From: Acidobacteriota bacterium
Lineage (GTDB): Bacteria; Acidobacteriota; Terriglobia; Acidiferrales; UBA7541
Assembly: GCA_003224105.1 (NCBI GenBank)
Contig: QHYL01000422.1
Span: 1 to 32,216, forward strand
Direction of reading: 5' to 3'
Length of the DNA: 32,216 nucleotides
Positions within the stretch are counted from its first letter, which is position 1. The number at the start of each line of letters is the position of its first letter. Of this stretch, positions 1 to 9,650 are shown one piece after another. The notes below the pieces were generated by a model. It saw only the letters and a program-made list of their open reading frames with translations, was not told where the DNA came from and searched no databases. The position numbers were made by a program, and so were the translations under genes.

Positions 1-2
1 TT

Positions 3-188
3 CACCATGCGCGCACGATGCATGGTTCGGGGGCGAACGATACGCCGCGGCCGCGGAGGGCGACGGTGATCAACGTTTTTCTGGATGGCGTGATGTCCAA
101 CGCGAATGAGCCGCTGCTCGAAGGCGTTCCGGTGATTCCTCGCGGCGAAAAAATGGGCGGGCAGTTCTTTCCGCTGCTGTATCGGTGA
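3..188 (+). CDS. Phytanoyl-CoA dioxygenase-like protein, C-terminal fragment (5' end outside window)
   Basis: Frame reads [62 protein letters not shown]...G.N.T.RPRRA resembles the C-terminal part of PhyH-type dioxygenases. Confidence 0.65.
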   Translation, partial: HHARTMHGSGANDTPRPRRATVINVFLDGVMSNANEPLLEGVPVIPRGEKMGGQFFPLLYR

Positions 189-214
189 ATTTCAAAGAGA
201 ATCGTTAGAGGACG

Positions 215-538
215 TTAGCGGGGAAAGCGCGGGCGCGGGCCATCTTCAGCACGAATGACGGTGGTCGAGGGCAAACCTACCGAGCTTTGCCAAGATTGCA
301 GGGCCGAGCGCCCCGCTTCGGTAGGCTCATAGGTCTGATCCAGCAAGCCTTGACGCACCAAACTGTTGATGACGGCCAGGTCGGGGAAAGATTGCCCGAG
401 CTGAATCCTGCCATTGGGCCAGGACCACAGGCGTTCCCCATTCAAGAGCTGCTGAAGAGTTTCCGCTTCCGATTTGTTTAGGTTTAGCATGACCATGACC
501 AGGTTTGGCGCGGAGGTCGCTTGCCGCCAGGCCGACAT
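215..538 (-). CDS. Hypothetical protein, possibly winged-helix-like
   Basis: 107-aa ORF with a plausible soluble composition; LVRQGLLDQTYEPTEAGRSAL resembles the end of a winged-helix domain. Confidence 0.45.
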   Translation of the reverse strand: MSAWRQATSAPNLVMVMLNLNKSEAETLQQLLNGERLWSWPNGRIQLGQSFPDLAVINSLVRQGLLDQTYEPTEAGRSALQSWQSSVGLPSTTVIRAEDGPRPRFPR

Positions 539-812
539 GGCGAATCAATTTCGCTGATGAGAAGCTGGGCTTGACCCCCGCGACGGACTAAGGAGCATGC
601 CGATGACCAAGCAGGCGGGGGAAGGGCCTTTGTCTAAGTCCTTGATTTCCATGCTAGTTACAGAAGCGGTGATGCGAAGGCACGCAACCCTTTGCTGTAG
701 GGGATGAAAAAATCTGCGCTGAAGTGCAAAGGGAATGCACACACTTGCCAACCTTTCCATTTTCTGTAGACCAGGCACAAAAGAAACCCAAAAAGGGCAG
801 TGCGTGGAGACC

Positions 813-1265
813 CTAGAGTTTCTTGAGTGGGCCGGGGAGGATACTGCTCAAAGAATACGCGCCGGGGCCGCTAATCAAAAGCCCCAAAGAAACCAGCAAG
901 ACTGTTAGGGCGAACTCGTATCCGCCTTTGTTGATGTCGAAGCCATGCGGCAGGTGGACCAAGTAAATGGCGCCACACATAACGGCGATGACGCAGACAG
1001 AGCCGATCCGCTGTAGAGCGCCAAGCAGAATCGCCAAGCCGCCGAAGAATTGCGCTATTCCTACTAAATAGCCAACAACGACAGGCACATGCAGGAAGCT
1101 AGCGAAGCCCTGGGGACCGGGGCCGCCGAAGGCGCCGAAAAGGATGGCGCTGCCGTGGTAAAGGACTGGGAGCGAGCCTGCCACGCGCAGAATAAGAAGA
1201 GTGAGATTTGGCGACGAAGAGCTTGCGGGGGCTGGAGGGATTCCGGTGAACGTACCTGCGCCCAT
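813..1265 (-). CDS. DoxX family membrane protein
   Basis: LTLLILRVAGSLPVLYHGSAILFGAFGG...GIAQFFGGLAILLGALQRIGSVCVIAVMCGAIYLVH is typical of the DoxX four-TM family. Confidence 0.85.
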   Translation of the reverse strand: MGAGTFTGIPPAPASSSSPNLTLLILRVAGSLPVLYHGSAILFGAFGGPGPQGFASFLHVPVVVGYLVGIAQFFGGLAILLGALQRIGSVCVIAVMCGAIYLVHLPHGFDINKGGYEFALTVLLVSLGLLISGPGAYSLSSILPGPLKKL

Positions 1266-1366
1266 AAGGGCCTCCTTTGGCGTGCGAGGGAGTTGTAGCA
1301 GGAATCAGCGGGCGTAGCCAAGGGGTTTTTGGACGCGAAACGGACCGAAAGTGGGCAGTACTGGAA

Positions 1367-2398
1367 CTAGGGAAGCACGTGTACGAGGGCTTTGAAAACA
1401 ATTGCACCGAAGAGAGCGGCGCCGGGAATGGTGAGTATCCAGGCCCAGACAATGCGGCGCGTTATGCCCCAGCGAACCGCGGTGAGCCGACGGGAAGCTC
1501 CGACGCCGACGATGGCGCCGGTGATGGTGTGGGTGGTGCTGACGGGGATGCCAAAAATGGCGTTCGCAACGATAGTGATGCCACCGGCGGTTTCCGCGGA
1601 GAATCCACCAAACGGCGTCAGTTTCGTGATGCGCTGACCCATGGTTTTGATGATGCGCCAGCCGCCAGCCATGGTGCCGCCACCCATGGCGAGATGACAA
1701 CAGATGATCACCCAGAATGGCACCGGGAGCTTGCCTCCACTGGACTTGAGAAGTCCGCCTGCGACCAAGGCGGCGGTTATGATGCCCATGCCTTTTTGCG
1801 AGTCGTTCGTGCCGTGGCCCAGGCTAAAGAGCGCGGCGGAGAAGAGTTGGAGTCTGCGAAACCAGCGATCGACCTTGAGAGGACGCTGGTGCTGGACGAT
1901 CCAACTGGCAAGCGTGGTTAGAAGGATAGCGAGGGCCATGCCGACAAGGGGCGAGAGAAAAATGAAAAGGACAGGCTTGACCCAACCTTGGAGAACCAGG
2001 GCCTGATAGCCAATGTGCGCGACGGCGGCGCCGCCATAGCCGCCCATGAGCGCGTGCGAGGAACTCGTGGGCAAGCCAAGAATCAACGTGGTGAGGTTCC
2101 AGGTGATGGCCCCAAGAAGACCGGCAAGAATCACTTGCTCGTTGATCATGTCGATGCGAACGAGGCCTTTGCCGATGGTACTGGCGACGGCAGTGCCGAA
2201 GAAAAATGCGGCGATGAAGTTCCAGAAAGCCGCCCAGGCGACGGCCGTGAAAGGCTTGAGGACGCGCGTGGAGACGACCGTGGCGATGGAATTGGCGGCG
2301 TCATGCCAGCCATTCGAGAATTCAAAAGCAAAAGTGAGAAGAACGACGGCGAGGAGCAGGGGCGGAATCGCGGCAAGGCGAGCAAGGATTTGCGGCAT
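1367..2398 (-). CDS. PiT-family inorganic phosphate transporter
   Basis: LTFAFEFSNGWHDAANSIATVVSTRVLKP and GIPVSTTHTITGAIVGVGA PiT signatures; start trimmed from the ORF call (2500) to the Met at 2398. Confidence 0.95.
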   Translation of the reverse strand: MPQILARLAAIPPLLLAVVLLTFAFEFSNGWHDAANSIATVVSTRVLKPFTAVAWAAFWNFIAAFFFGTAVASTIGKGLVRIDMINEQVILAGLLGAITWNLTTLILGLPTSSSHALMGGYGGAAVAHIGYQALVLQGWVKPVLFIFLSPLVGMALAILLTTLASWIVQHQRPLKVDRWFRRLQLFSAALFSLGHGTNDSQKGMGIITAALVAGGLLKSSGGKLPVPFWVIICCHLAMGGGTMAGGWRIIKTMGQRITKLTPFGGFSAETAGGITIVANAIFGIPVSTTHTITGAIVGVGASRRLTAVRWGITRRIVWAWILTIPGAALFGAIVFKALVHVLP

Positions 2399-2406
2399 GG
2401 CGAAGG

Positions 2407-3033
2407 TTACGCGCTCTTCAGAATGACGCCTTCGATGACGTTGGCGACGTCTTCGCACTTGTCGACGGCGGTTTCGATGACTTCGTAAATCTCCTTCCAC
2501 TTGATGATCTGCACGGAATCCTTCTCTTCATCGAAAAGCTGGGCGATGAGGGTGCGGCAGACGCGGTCGCTATCGTTTTCGTAACGGTTGATCTCGATGC
2601 AGTGCTTGAGGGCGTTTTCTGGCGTTTCCAGTGCGCGAACGGCAGCCTCGACTTCGGCGGTGGTCGAGACCAGGATCTTGATGAGGTCGAGCGTGCCAGG
2701 GCGGACGGAATCCACGCGGTAGAGAACGAAGCGGCTGGCGGCCGCGTCGATCAAGTCAATGACGTCGTCGAGCTGGCTGCAGAGCTCGTGAATGTCTTCG
2801 CGATCGAAGGGCGTGATGAAGGTTTGGTTTAGCTTGGTGAAAATGGCGTGGGTGATTTCATCGCCTTCATGCTCGAAGGCTTTGACGATTTGCACCTGCT
2901 CGGGTACGCCGGTGTAATGCGTGAGCATTTTGAGCAGGGCGTTGGCCCCTTCGCGAATGTTGGCAGCTTGTTTAGCGAAGAGGTCGAAGAATCCCTCTTC
3001 GCGGGGCAAGAAGCGCTGCAAAAGTCCAGGCAT
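2407..3033 (-). CDS. DUF47 / PhoU-like phosphate transport accessory protein
   Basis: MPGLLQRFLPREEGFFDLFAKQAANIREGANALLKML...VIDLIDAAASRFVLY...WKEIYEVIETAVDKCEDVANVIEGVILK; immediately upstream of PiT; start trimmed to 3033. Confidence 0.92.
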   Translation of the reverse strand: MPGLLQRFLPREEGFFDLFAKQAANIREGANALLKMLTHYTGVPEQVQIVKAFEHEGDEITHAIFTKLNQTFITPFDREDIHELCSQLDDVIDLIDAAASRFVLYRVDSVRPGTLDLIKILVSTTAEVEAAVRALETPENALKHCIEINRYENDSDRVCRTLIAQLFDEEKDSVQIIKWKEIYEVIETAVDKCEDVANVIEGVILKSA

Positions 3034-3177
3034 GTTGTTTGACTCCCCCCTGAGGAGTCTTGGCTGAGGCAGGGAGAGTGTAAGCGAAGCGGGGGAGGGG
3101 AGGCAAATGGAGCCGGTGTACGTTTTCGGATAAAACCGAGAAGTAAGGATCAAATCCGAGTCAGCAGATCGAATAGG

Positions 3178-3444
3178 CTAGCGCAGAGAGAGGGTAGTCA
3201 ATCCGCGCTTACTGAAGCGGCTCGATTCGTAGAAATCGTAAGCAATCCAGCTGATTAGCCAAATCAGTATGCCTAGGCCTCCAAGAGGCCAGAGTCCGAG
3301 AAGTATGGTGATGAAGTTAAACGCTACAAGCGGGCCAAATGCTTTCCACCACCCGGAGACTTCGGACTTGTCGTTGGTAGATGCTTTCATCTCCAGTTTG
3401 GGGGGGCGGCGACTTCTTTGCTTTTTTTTGTAGATGGTCATCAA
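3178..3444 (-). CDS. Small membrane protein, uncharacterised
   Basis: 88-aa ORF with basic N-terminus and hydrophobic stretch AFGPLVAFNFITILLGLWPLGGLGILIWLISWIAYDF; abuts the upstream RHH ORF (TAG followed directly by TTG ATG). Confidence 0.55.
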   Translation of the reverse strand: MMTIYKKKQRSRRPPKLEMKASTNDKSEVSGWWKAFGPLVAFNFITILLGLWPLGGLGILIWLISWIAYDFYESSRFSKRGLTTLSLR

Positions 3445-3642
3445 CTATAGAGGGAATGCTCCAAATCGAAAAACAGGCCCAGAAGGCCTATCGCGCTCAA
3501 GCCGATCATATTGCTCTTGCATGATTCCTCGCTTAAGCAGCTCGTTGACTCTTTCACTCGCCGACCGATGGCCCTTTGTAGCAGAAACATAGCGGTCAAC
3601 CTCAGGCTCGATCGTGTAGCTTTTAGCGACTTTGAGGCCCAT
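3445..3642 (-). CDS. Small ribbon-helix-helix (CopG/antitoxin-like) protein
   Basis: MGLKVAKSYTIEPEVDRYVSATKGHRSASERVNELLKRGIMQEQYDRLE matches a beta-strand plus two-helix RHH pattern; AGG-type RBS upstream of ATG at 3642. Confidence 0.65.
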   Translation of the reverse strand: MGLKVAKSYTIEPEVDRYVSATKGHRSASERVNELLKRGIMQEQYDRLERDRPSGPVFRFGAFPL

Positions 3643-3668
3643 AGACAACCTCGTACATTTAATGGGTT

Positions 3669-3692
3669 AATTTATCATATAAATTATCATAT
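3669..3692. repeat. Two tandem 12-bp near-identical repeats (minus strand ATATGATAATTT / ATATGATAAATT), putative operator
   Basis: Plus strand aatttatcatat-aaattatcatat; also contains inverted repeat AATTTAT-ATG-ATAAATT. Confidence 0.7.
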
Positions 3693-3697
3693 GTCAA
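3669..3697 (-). promoter_or_regulatory. Sigma70-like promoter of the RHH gene: -35 TTGACA, 17-bp spacer, -10 TAAATT
   Basis: Minus strand TTGACATATGATAATTTATATGATAAATT; -35 at 3692-3697, -10 at 3669-3674. Confidence 0.65.
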
Positions 3698-3717
3698 GCC
3701 GTATTGAGAGCCAATCA

Positions 3718-3751
3718 AAAAGGGCGGTCCGGCAAGCCGGACCGCCCTTTT
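3718..3751 (-). terminator. Rho-independent terminator after groEL, possibly bidirectional
   Basis: Perfect 16-bp stem AAAAGGGCGGTCCGGC / GCCGGACCGCCCTTTT with 2-nt centre, T-rich on both strands, 23 bp beyond the groEL stop. Confidence 0.9.
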
Positions 3752-3773
3752 GCATTGAGGTTTTGGGTGATTC

Positions 3774-5435
<1,662 letters not shown>

Positions 5436-5466
5436 CTAACTTGCAAAGTTTTTTGGGACACAACCA

Positions 5467-5515
5467 CGGGTCTGAAGACCCGCCACTACAGCTGGGTTGA
5501 AGCCCAGCCTCTACA
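5467..5515. repeat. Two tandem REP-like palindromic units between groES and groEL
   Basis: CGGGTC-TGAA-GACCCG CCACTACA then GCTGGGT-TGAA-GCCCAGC CTCTACA; both stems share a TGAA loop and a similar tail. Confidence 0.7.
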
Positions 5516-5525
5516 AGAAATAAGG

Positions 5526-5846
5526 TTACTTGCGGGAACCGGCAGCCTTGGCGGCGCCGCTCAGCTTCGCCAGAATCTCTTCTTCGCGAAGGATGAGGTA
5601 CTCTTGGTCTTCGATCTTGATTTCCGTACCGCTGTACTTGCCAAACAGGACGCGGTCGCCCGGCTTGACGTCAAGAGGGATCAATTCGCCCTTCTCACGC
5701 TTTCCGGCTCCCACGGCGATGATTTCTCCCTCCATGGGTTTCTCTTTTGCGGAGTCAGGGATGATGATGCCACCCTTGACCGTTTCCTTCTCTTCAATGC
5801 GCTTCACGATGACACGGTCGTGGAGCGGGGTTAGATGCACTGCCAT
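5526..5846 (-). CDS. groS: Co-chaperonin GroES
   Basis: [46 protein letters not shown]...[20 protein letters not shown]. Confidence 0.98.
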   Translation of the reverse strand: MAVHLTPLHDRVIVKRIEEKETVKGGIIIPDSAKEKPMEGEIIAVGAGKREKGELIPLDVKPGDRVLFGKYSGTEIKIEDQEYLILREEEILAKLSGAAKAAGSRK

Positions 5847-5907
5847 CTTGGAAAACCTCCATAGGTGATCTTGCGGTTTTGATGTGGCTTGGAAGCGGAA
5901 GAGGCTC

Positions 5908-5934
5908 TTAGCACTCCTCGCAACCGAGTGCTAA
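5908..5934. promoter_or_regulatory. CIRCE element (HrcA operator)
   Basis: Perfect TTAGCACTC-N9-GAGTGCTAA. Confidence 0.98.
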
Positions 5935-5961
5935 TATAGGCAGAAATGCCTGCCATGTCAA
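5933..5961 (-). promoter_or_regulatory. groESL promoter: -35 TTGACA, 17-bp spacer, -10 TATATT
   Basis: -35 at 5956-5961 and -10 at 5933-5938 on the minus strand; -10 overlaps the edge of CIRCE. Confidence 0.85.
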
Positions 5962-6155
5962 GCCTTTCCCTGACAAAATCGGAAAATCTCAGCTGGTCTC
6001 GATGTTGACGTAACTTGTTTATTTATAGCAGCTTAAGTGGTGCAAGGTAAATCTTGCACTTGGTGATTGCCTTGCTTTCCCTTGGGGAGTAGGATTCGAC
6101 AGGTTCTCTTCAAACTCTTGGTTCGACTGCAAAATTTTTTTATGGAGCAAGTTCT

Positions 6156-8156
6156 GTGGACTTGCTGCTCTATGTCCGGTTGATCGGGCACACGTTTGGC
6201 ACGCTGATCCAGCTCTTCTGGATGGTGGTGATTCTTGGGTATCGACGGCAACGCAATTTCGAGCGCGTGTTTTTCTTTCTGTGCCTGGCGTTTTTTCTTT
6301 TTTACGGCGGCTCGCTGCTCGCGCTGAATTCGCAGATCTATTACCCCAAGCCACCTCCGGGAGTCCAAGGCTTTGCTATCGCGATTATCTCCGCAGGCCT
6401 GTGCCTAGCGCCCGCGCTGCTGCTGCATCTCCACATGGAATACGCGGAGACGCGCGGTCTGCTTCAGGTCAAGGCCTGGAAACGCGGAGTGCTTGCGTTT
6501 TTTTATTTGGCGGGGTTGCATCTGGCTTTTCACCGGATCCCGCTGCTCTTGCAGGAGGGGCGGTTTGACTTCATAGCGCCGGGAAACTCCCTGGGACAAG
6601 GATTTGCCATGGTGCTGGTGATTTCACTGGCTTGGTGTGCCGGGTGGGAGCGGCGCTTCGCAACCACAGCTCCGGACAAGGCACAGCGTTACTTTCACTG
6701 GACCCTGATGTTCTTTTTTGTCGCGGCGCTTGCTTCGGCAGGGATCCTTCACCTTGCGCCATTCGCAATTTCGCTGCGAACCAGCGAGGTATTTGCAACG
6801 GTTTTCTCTCTGATGCCAATTGTGCCCTTCACGGTGCTGATTGACCTGGTGTATCGGCGCAACTTTTTGCAAATCGGGAGGCAGAAGAACCTGGTCTACG
6901 CGGTCTCCGCGACGTTCCTGGCGCTGCTTTATTTGAGCCTGGTCCGCCGCGTTGGCATTTGGCTGGAGCCGCTGCTGCCGCCGGAAGCTTCCGCTTCAAT
7001 CCTCTTGTTCGTGCTGGTGGTTTTCATCGAGCCGCTGCAGCGCGTGCTGGGACGCAGCTTGCGAGAGACGGCGCAGCTGGAGATGGACCGCGTACAGCGA
7101 TTGATGGCGGAATTCCAGCAGGAAGCGCGACAAGGAAACGTCTTCAGGTTTGCGCGCTTCATTGAAAGAAGGATCAAAGAGCAATTCGAGTTGCGCGAAG
7201 TACGGCTGGTATTGGTGGATGAAGAAAATTCCGGGCATGCGGGCCGGAAAACCACGGAGCCTCGAGCGGCTCTGGCGTTCGATCCGCATGAATTCGCTAT
7301 TGTGCGCGAGGGGAAGAGCGAAGGCGTGCTTCACGCCGAACCGCATGGAGCGAACATCTCGGGAGATACGGCGGCGGCGCTGGAGTTTTTGTGCGAGCAA
7401 TTGTTGGGGGCGCTGGATTTATGCCGGTTGATTGAAGAGAAGCTGCGGCTGGAAAGGGAACTGGCGGAGCGGGAACGCCTGGCGCTCGTGGGGCAGATGG
7501 CGGCAAGCATTTCCCACAACCTGAAGAATCCGCTGGGATCGATGAAGACGATTCTACAAGTGCAGCTGGAGAATCCGGAGCTTCCGGATTCGATTCGCGG
7601 CGAAACAAAGATGGTGCTTGATGAAATTGGGCGGCTTTCAACGAAGCTCAATCAGTTGTTGCAATTCAGCCGGCCAGCGGTGCGCGGACGAGACGGCTCT
7701 GGGAGTTGCGATGCGGCGGCGGTGGTGGAGGAAGTGACGGGAGTGCTGTCGCACGAGGCGGAACGGCGCGGATTGCAATTACAAATAGAGATTTCCTGGG
7801 CGAATGCCAAAGTCGCGATCAGCGCGGAAGCATTGAACGACATCGTCTCGAACCTGGTTGTGAACGCGCTGGAAGCTGCGCCGCGAGGAGGACAGGTGAG
7901 CGCCGCCGTGGCGAGAGAGGACGGGAATTTCTGCTTATTGGTGGAAGATGACGGGCCGGGAATTCCACTGGCGCTCAAGGAAAAGATTCTGCAACCTTTT
8001 TTTACGACAAAATCGCAGGGAACCGGATTGGGGCTGGCGATTGTGGCGCGGCGCGTGGCGGAGTTTGGCGGAAAAGTGGATTGGGAAAGCCCGGTGAAAG
8101 AGGGGCATGGGACGAGGTTCAAGGTGACTCTACCAGTTGAAACAAAGAAGGAATGA
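6156..8156 (+). CDS. Membrane sensor histidine kinase (possibly PrsK-like)
   Basis: N-terminal multi-TM region, GAF-like middle, H-box LVGQMAASISHNLKNPLGSMK, HATPase motifs NLVVNALEAA, DDGPGIP, GTGLGLAI. Confidence 0.9.
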   Translation: MDLLLYVRLIGHTFGTLIQLFWMVVILGYRRQRNFERVFFFLCLAFFLFYGGSLLALNSQIYYPKPPPGVQGFAIAIISAGLCLAPALLLHLHMEYAETRGLLQVKAWKRGVLAFFYLAGLHLAFHRIPLLLQEGRFDFIAPGNSLGQGFAMVLVISLAWCAGWERRFATTAPDKAQRYFHWTLMFFFVAALASAGILHLAPFAISLRTSEVFATVFSLMPIVPFTVLIDLVYRRNFLQIGRQKNLVYAVSATFLALLYLSLVRRVGIWLEPLLPPEASASILLFVLVVFIEPLQRVLGRSLRETAQLEMDRVQRLMAEFQQEARQGNVFRFARFIERRIKEQFELREVRLVLVDEENSGHAGRKTTEPRAALAFDPHEFAIVREGKSEGVLHAEPHGANISGDTAAALEFLCEQLLGALDLCRLIEEKLRLERELAERERLALVGQMAASISHNLKNPLGSMKTILQVQLENPELPDSIRGETKMVLDEIGRLSTKLNQLLQFSRPAVRGRDGSGSCDAAAVVEEVTGVLSHEAERRGLQLQIEISWANAKVAISAEALNDIVSNLVVNALEAAPRGGQVSAAVAREDGNFCLLVEDDGPGIPLALKEKILQPFFTTKSQGTGLGLAIVARRVAEFGGKVDWESPVKEGHGTRFKVTLPVETKKE

Positions 8157-8187
8157 ACTAACGGCGTAAAGAAGCAAGGAAAATGTC

Positions 8188-9588
8188 ATGAAGACGATAC
8201 TCATTGTGGATGACGAGCCCGCGGCAAGATACGGCTTGCGGCGGGCGCTGGAATCGAAATATCGAATTGCGGAAGTGGATTCGGCGGAGGCGGCACGCGA
8301 GGCGTTGCCGCGCGAGCAACCGGATTTGGTGCTGTTGGACGTGGTATTGCCGGGACAAGACGGATTGTCGTTCTTGAAATGGATGCGCGGGCAGGGGAGC
8401 GAAGTGCCGGTGTTGATGGTTTCCGCGTTGGACGCGGCGAAAACGGCGGTGCAGGCGCTGCAGCTCGGAGCGGCCGACTATTTGGTGAAGGGATTTGAAC
8501 TCGACGAATTGCGGCAGCGCGTAGCGAACCTGCTGAAACTGGCAACACTCGAAAAGGAAAATGATGCGTTGCGCCGCCGCATGGCCACGGAAGGGCAGTT
8601 TGGGCAGATGATTGGGCGCTCGGCGGAGATGCGGCGCTCGTTCGAGATGGCGGACCGCGTGGCGCCGACGGACTCGACGGTGCTGATTTTGGGCGAAAGC
8701 GGAACGGGAAAAGATTTATTGGCACAGGAAATTCACGCGCGGTCGCCGCGCGCCGGGAAGCCGTACGTTGCGGTGAATTGCGCGGCGCTGCCGGAAACGC
8801 TGATCGAGTCGGAATTGTTTGGCTATGAACGCGGAGCGTTCACGGGAGCGGCGCAACAGAAAAAAGGGAAGTTCGAGCTGGCCTCGGGCGGAACGATTTT
8901 TTTGGACGAAATCGGGGACATGAATCCAGTGACACAGGCCAAGGTGCTGCGTGTGCTGGAGAACCGCACCATTGAACGGCTGGGCGGGACGCAGTCGATT
9001 CCCGTGGATGTGCGGGTGATCAGCGCGACGCACCGCAACCTGGCCGCGGAAATTCGCAATGGCAAATTTCGCGAGGACTTGTTTTACCGGTTGCGCGTGG
9101 TGACAGTGGAATTGCCGCCATTGCGCGCGCACAAGGGAGATATCGCGTTGCTGGCCGAGGCTTTTCTGCAAATGCATGGCGCGCGACTGGGGCGGACGGC
9201 TCGGTTGAACCGCGAAGCGATGGCGGCCGTCGAGAAATACGATTGGCCAGGCAACGTCCGCGAACTAAAGAATGCGCTGGAGCGCAGCGTGGTGCTTTGC
9301 CGCAAGGAAGAAATCGGTGTGGAGGACTTGCCCGCGGAAGTAGCGCACGGAGAAGCGATTTCCATAAAGCACGGCAGCGAAACTCAGGATCACGGAATGG
9401 GCGAGCAGGATTTTCGCGAGGCGAAGCGAAAATTTGAAGTGGCGTATTTGATGAAGCAATTGGCCGAGCATCGCTGGAACGTTTCGCGGACGGCGGCGAC
9501 GATTGGGCTGCACCGGCAGAGTTTGCAGGAAAAGCTGCGCGAGCTGGGAATCCGCCGGCCGGGGCGGGAACCTCTGGAAGAAGAGTAG
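8188..9588 (+). CDS. Sigma54-dependent response regulator (NtrC family; possibly PrsR-like)
   Basis: Receiver MKTILIVDDEPAARYGLRRAL...LVLLDVVLPGQDG; AAA+ with GESGTGKDLLA, GYERGAFTGA, GGTIFLDEIGDM; Fis-type HTH WNVSRTAATIGLHRQSLQEKLRELGI. Confidence 0.95.
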   Translation: MKTILIVDDEPAARYGLRRALESKYRIAEVDSAEAAREALPREQPDLVLLDVVLPGQDGLSFLKWMRGQGSEVPVLMVSALDAAKTAVQALQLGAADYLVKGFELDELRQRVANLLKLATLEKENDALRRRMATEGQFGQMIGRSAEMRRSFEMADRVAPTDSTVLILGESGTGKDLLAQEIHARSPRAGKPYVAVNCAALPETLIESELFGYERGAFTGAAQQKKGKFELASGGTIFLDEIGDMNPVTQAKVLRVLENRTIERLGGTQSIPVDVRVISATHRNLAAEIRNGKFREDLFYRLRVVTVELPPLRAHKGDIALLAEAFLQMHGARLGRTARLNREAMAAVEKYDWPGNVRELKNALERSVVLCRKEEIGVEDLPAEVAHGEAISIKHGSETQDHGMGEQDFREAKRKFEVAYLMKQLAEHRWNVSRTAATIGLHRQSLQEKLRELGIRRPGREPLEEE

Positions 9589-9623
9589 TTGGTCTTGGTT
9601 TTTAGTTGCTGGTAAAGGCAAAG

Positions 9624-9642
9624 AAGTCAGGTGATCTGACTT
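9624..9642 (+). terminator. Short hairpin between the response regulator and mobA; weak terminator or 5'UTR structure
   Basis: AAGTCAG-GTGAT-CTGACTT perfect 7-bp stem followed by TT. Confidence 0.3.
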
Positions 9643-9650
9643 TTGATCTG

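Noticed and set aside
545-778. 77-aa minus ORF in the gap before DoxX
   Set aside because: No recognisable motif, no good start context, short; insufficient support for a gene.
1277-1921. 214-aa plus-strand ORF opposite PiT and nearby frames
   Set aside because: Antisense to the PiT transporter; repetitive G/D-rich composition with no domain-like pattern.
3718-3751. Long perfect inverted repeat as a transposon end
   Set aside because: Stem with T-rich flanks immediately after groEL is fully explained as a rho-independent terminator.
6019-6368. Minus-strand ORFs across the histidine-kinase start region
   Set aside because: Overlap the coding start of the kinase and its upstream region; K/R/Q-rich implausible products.
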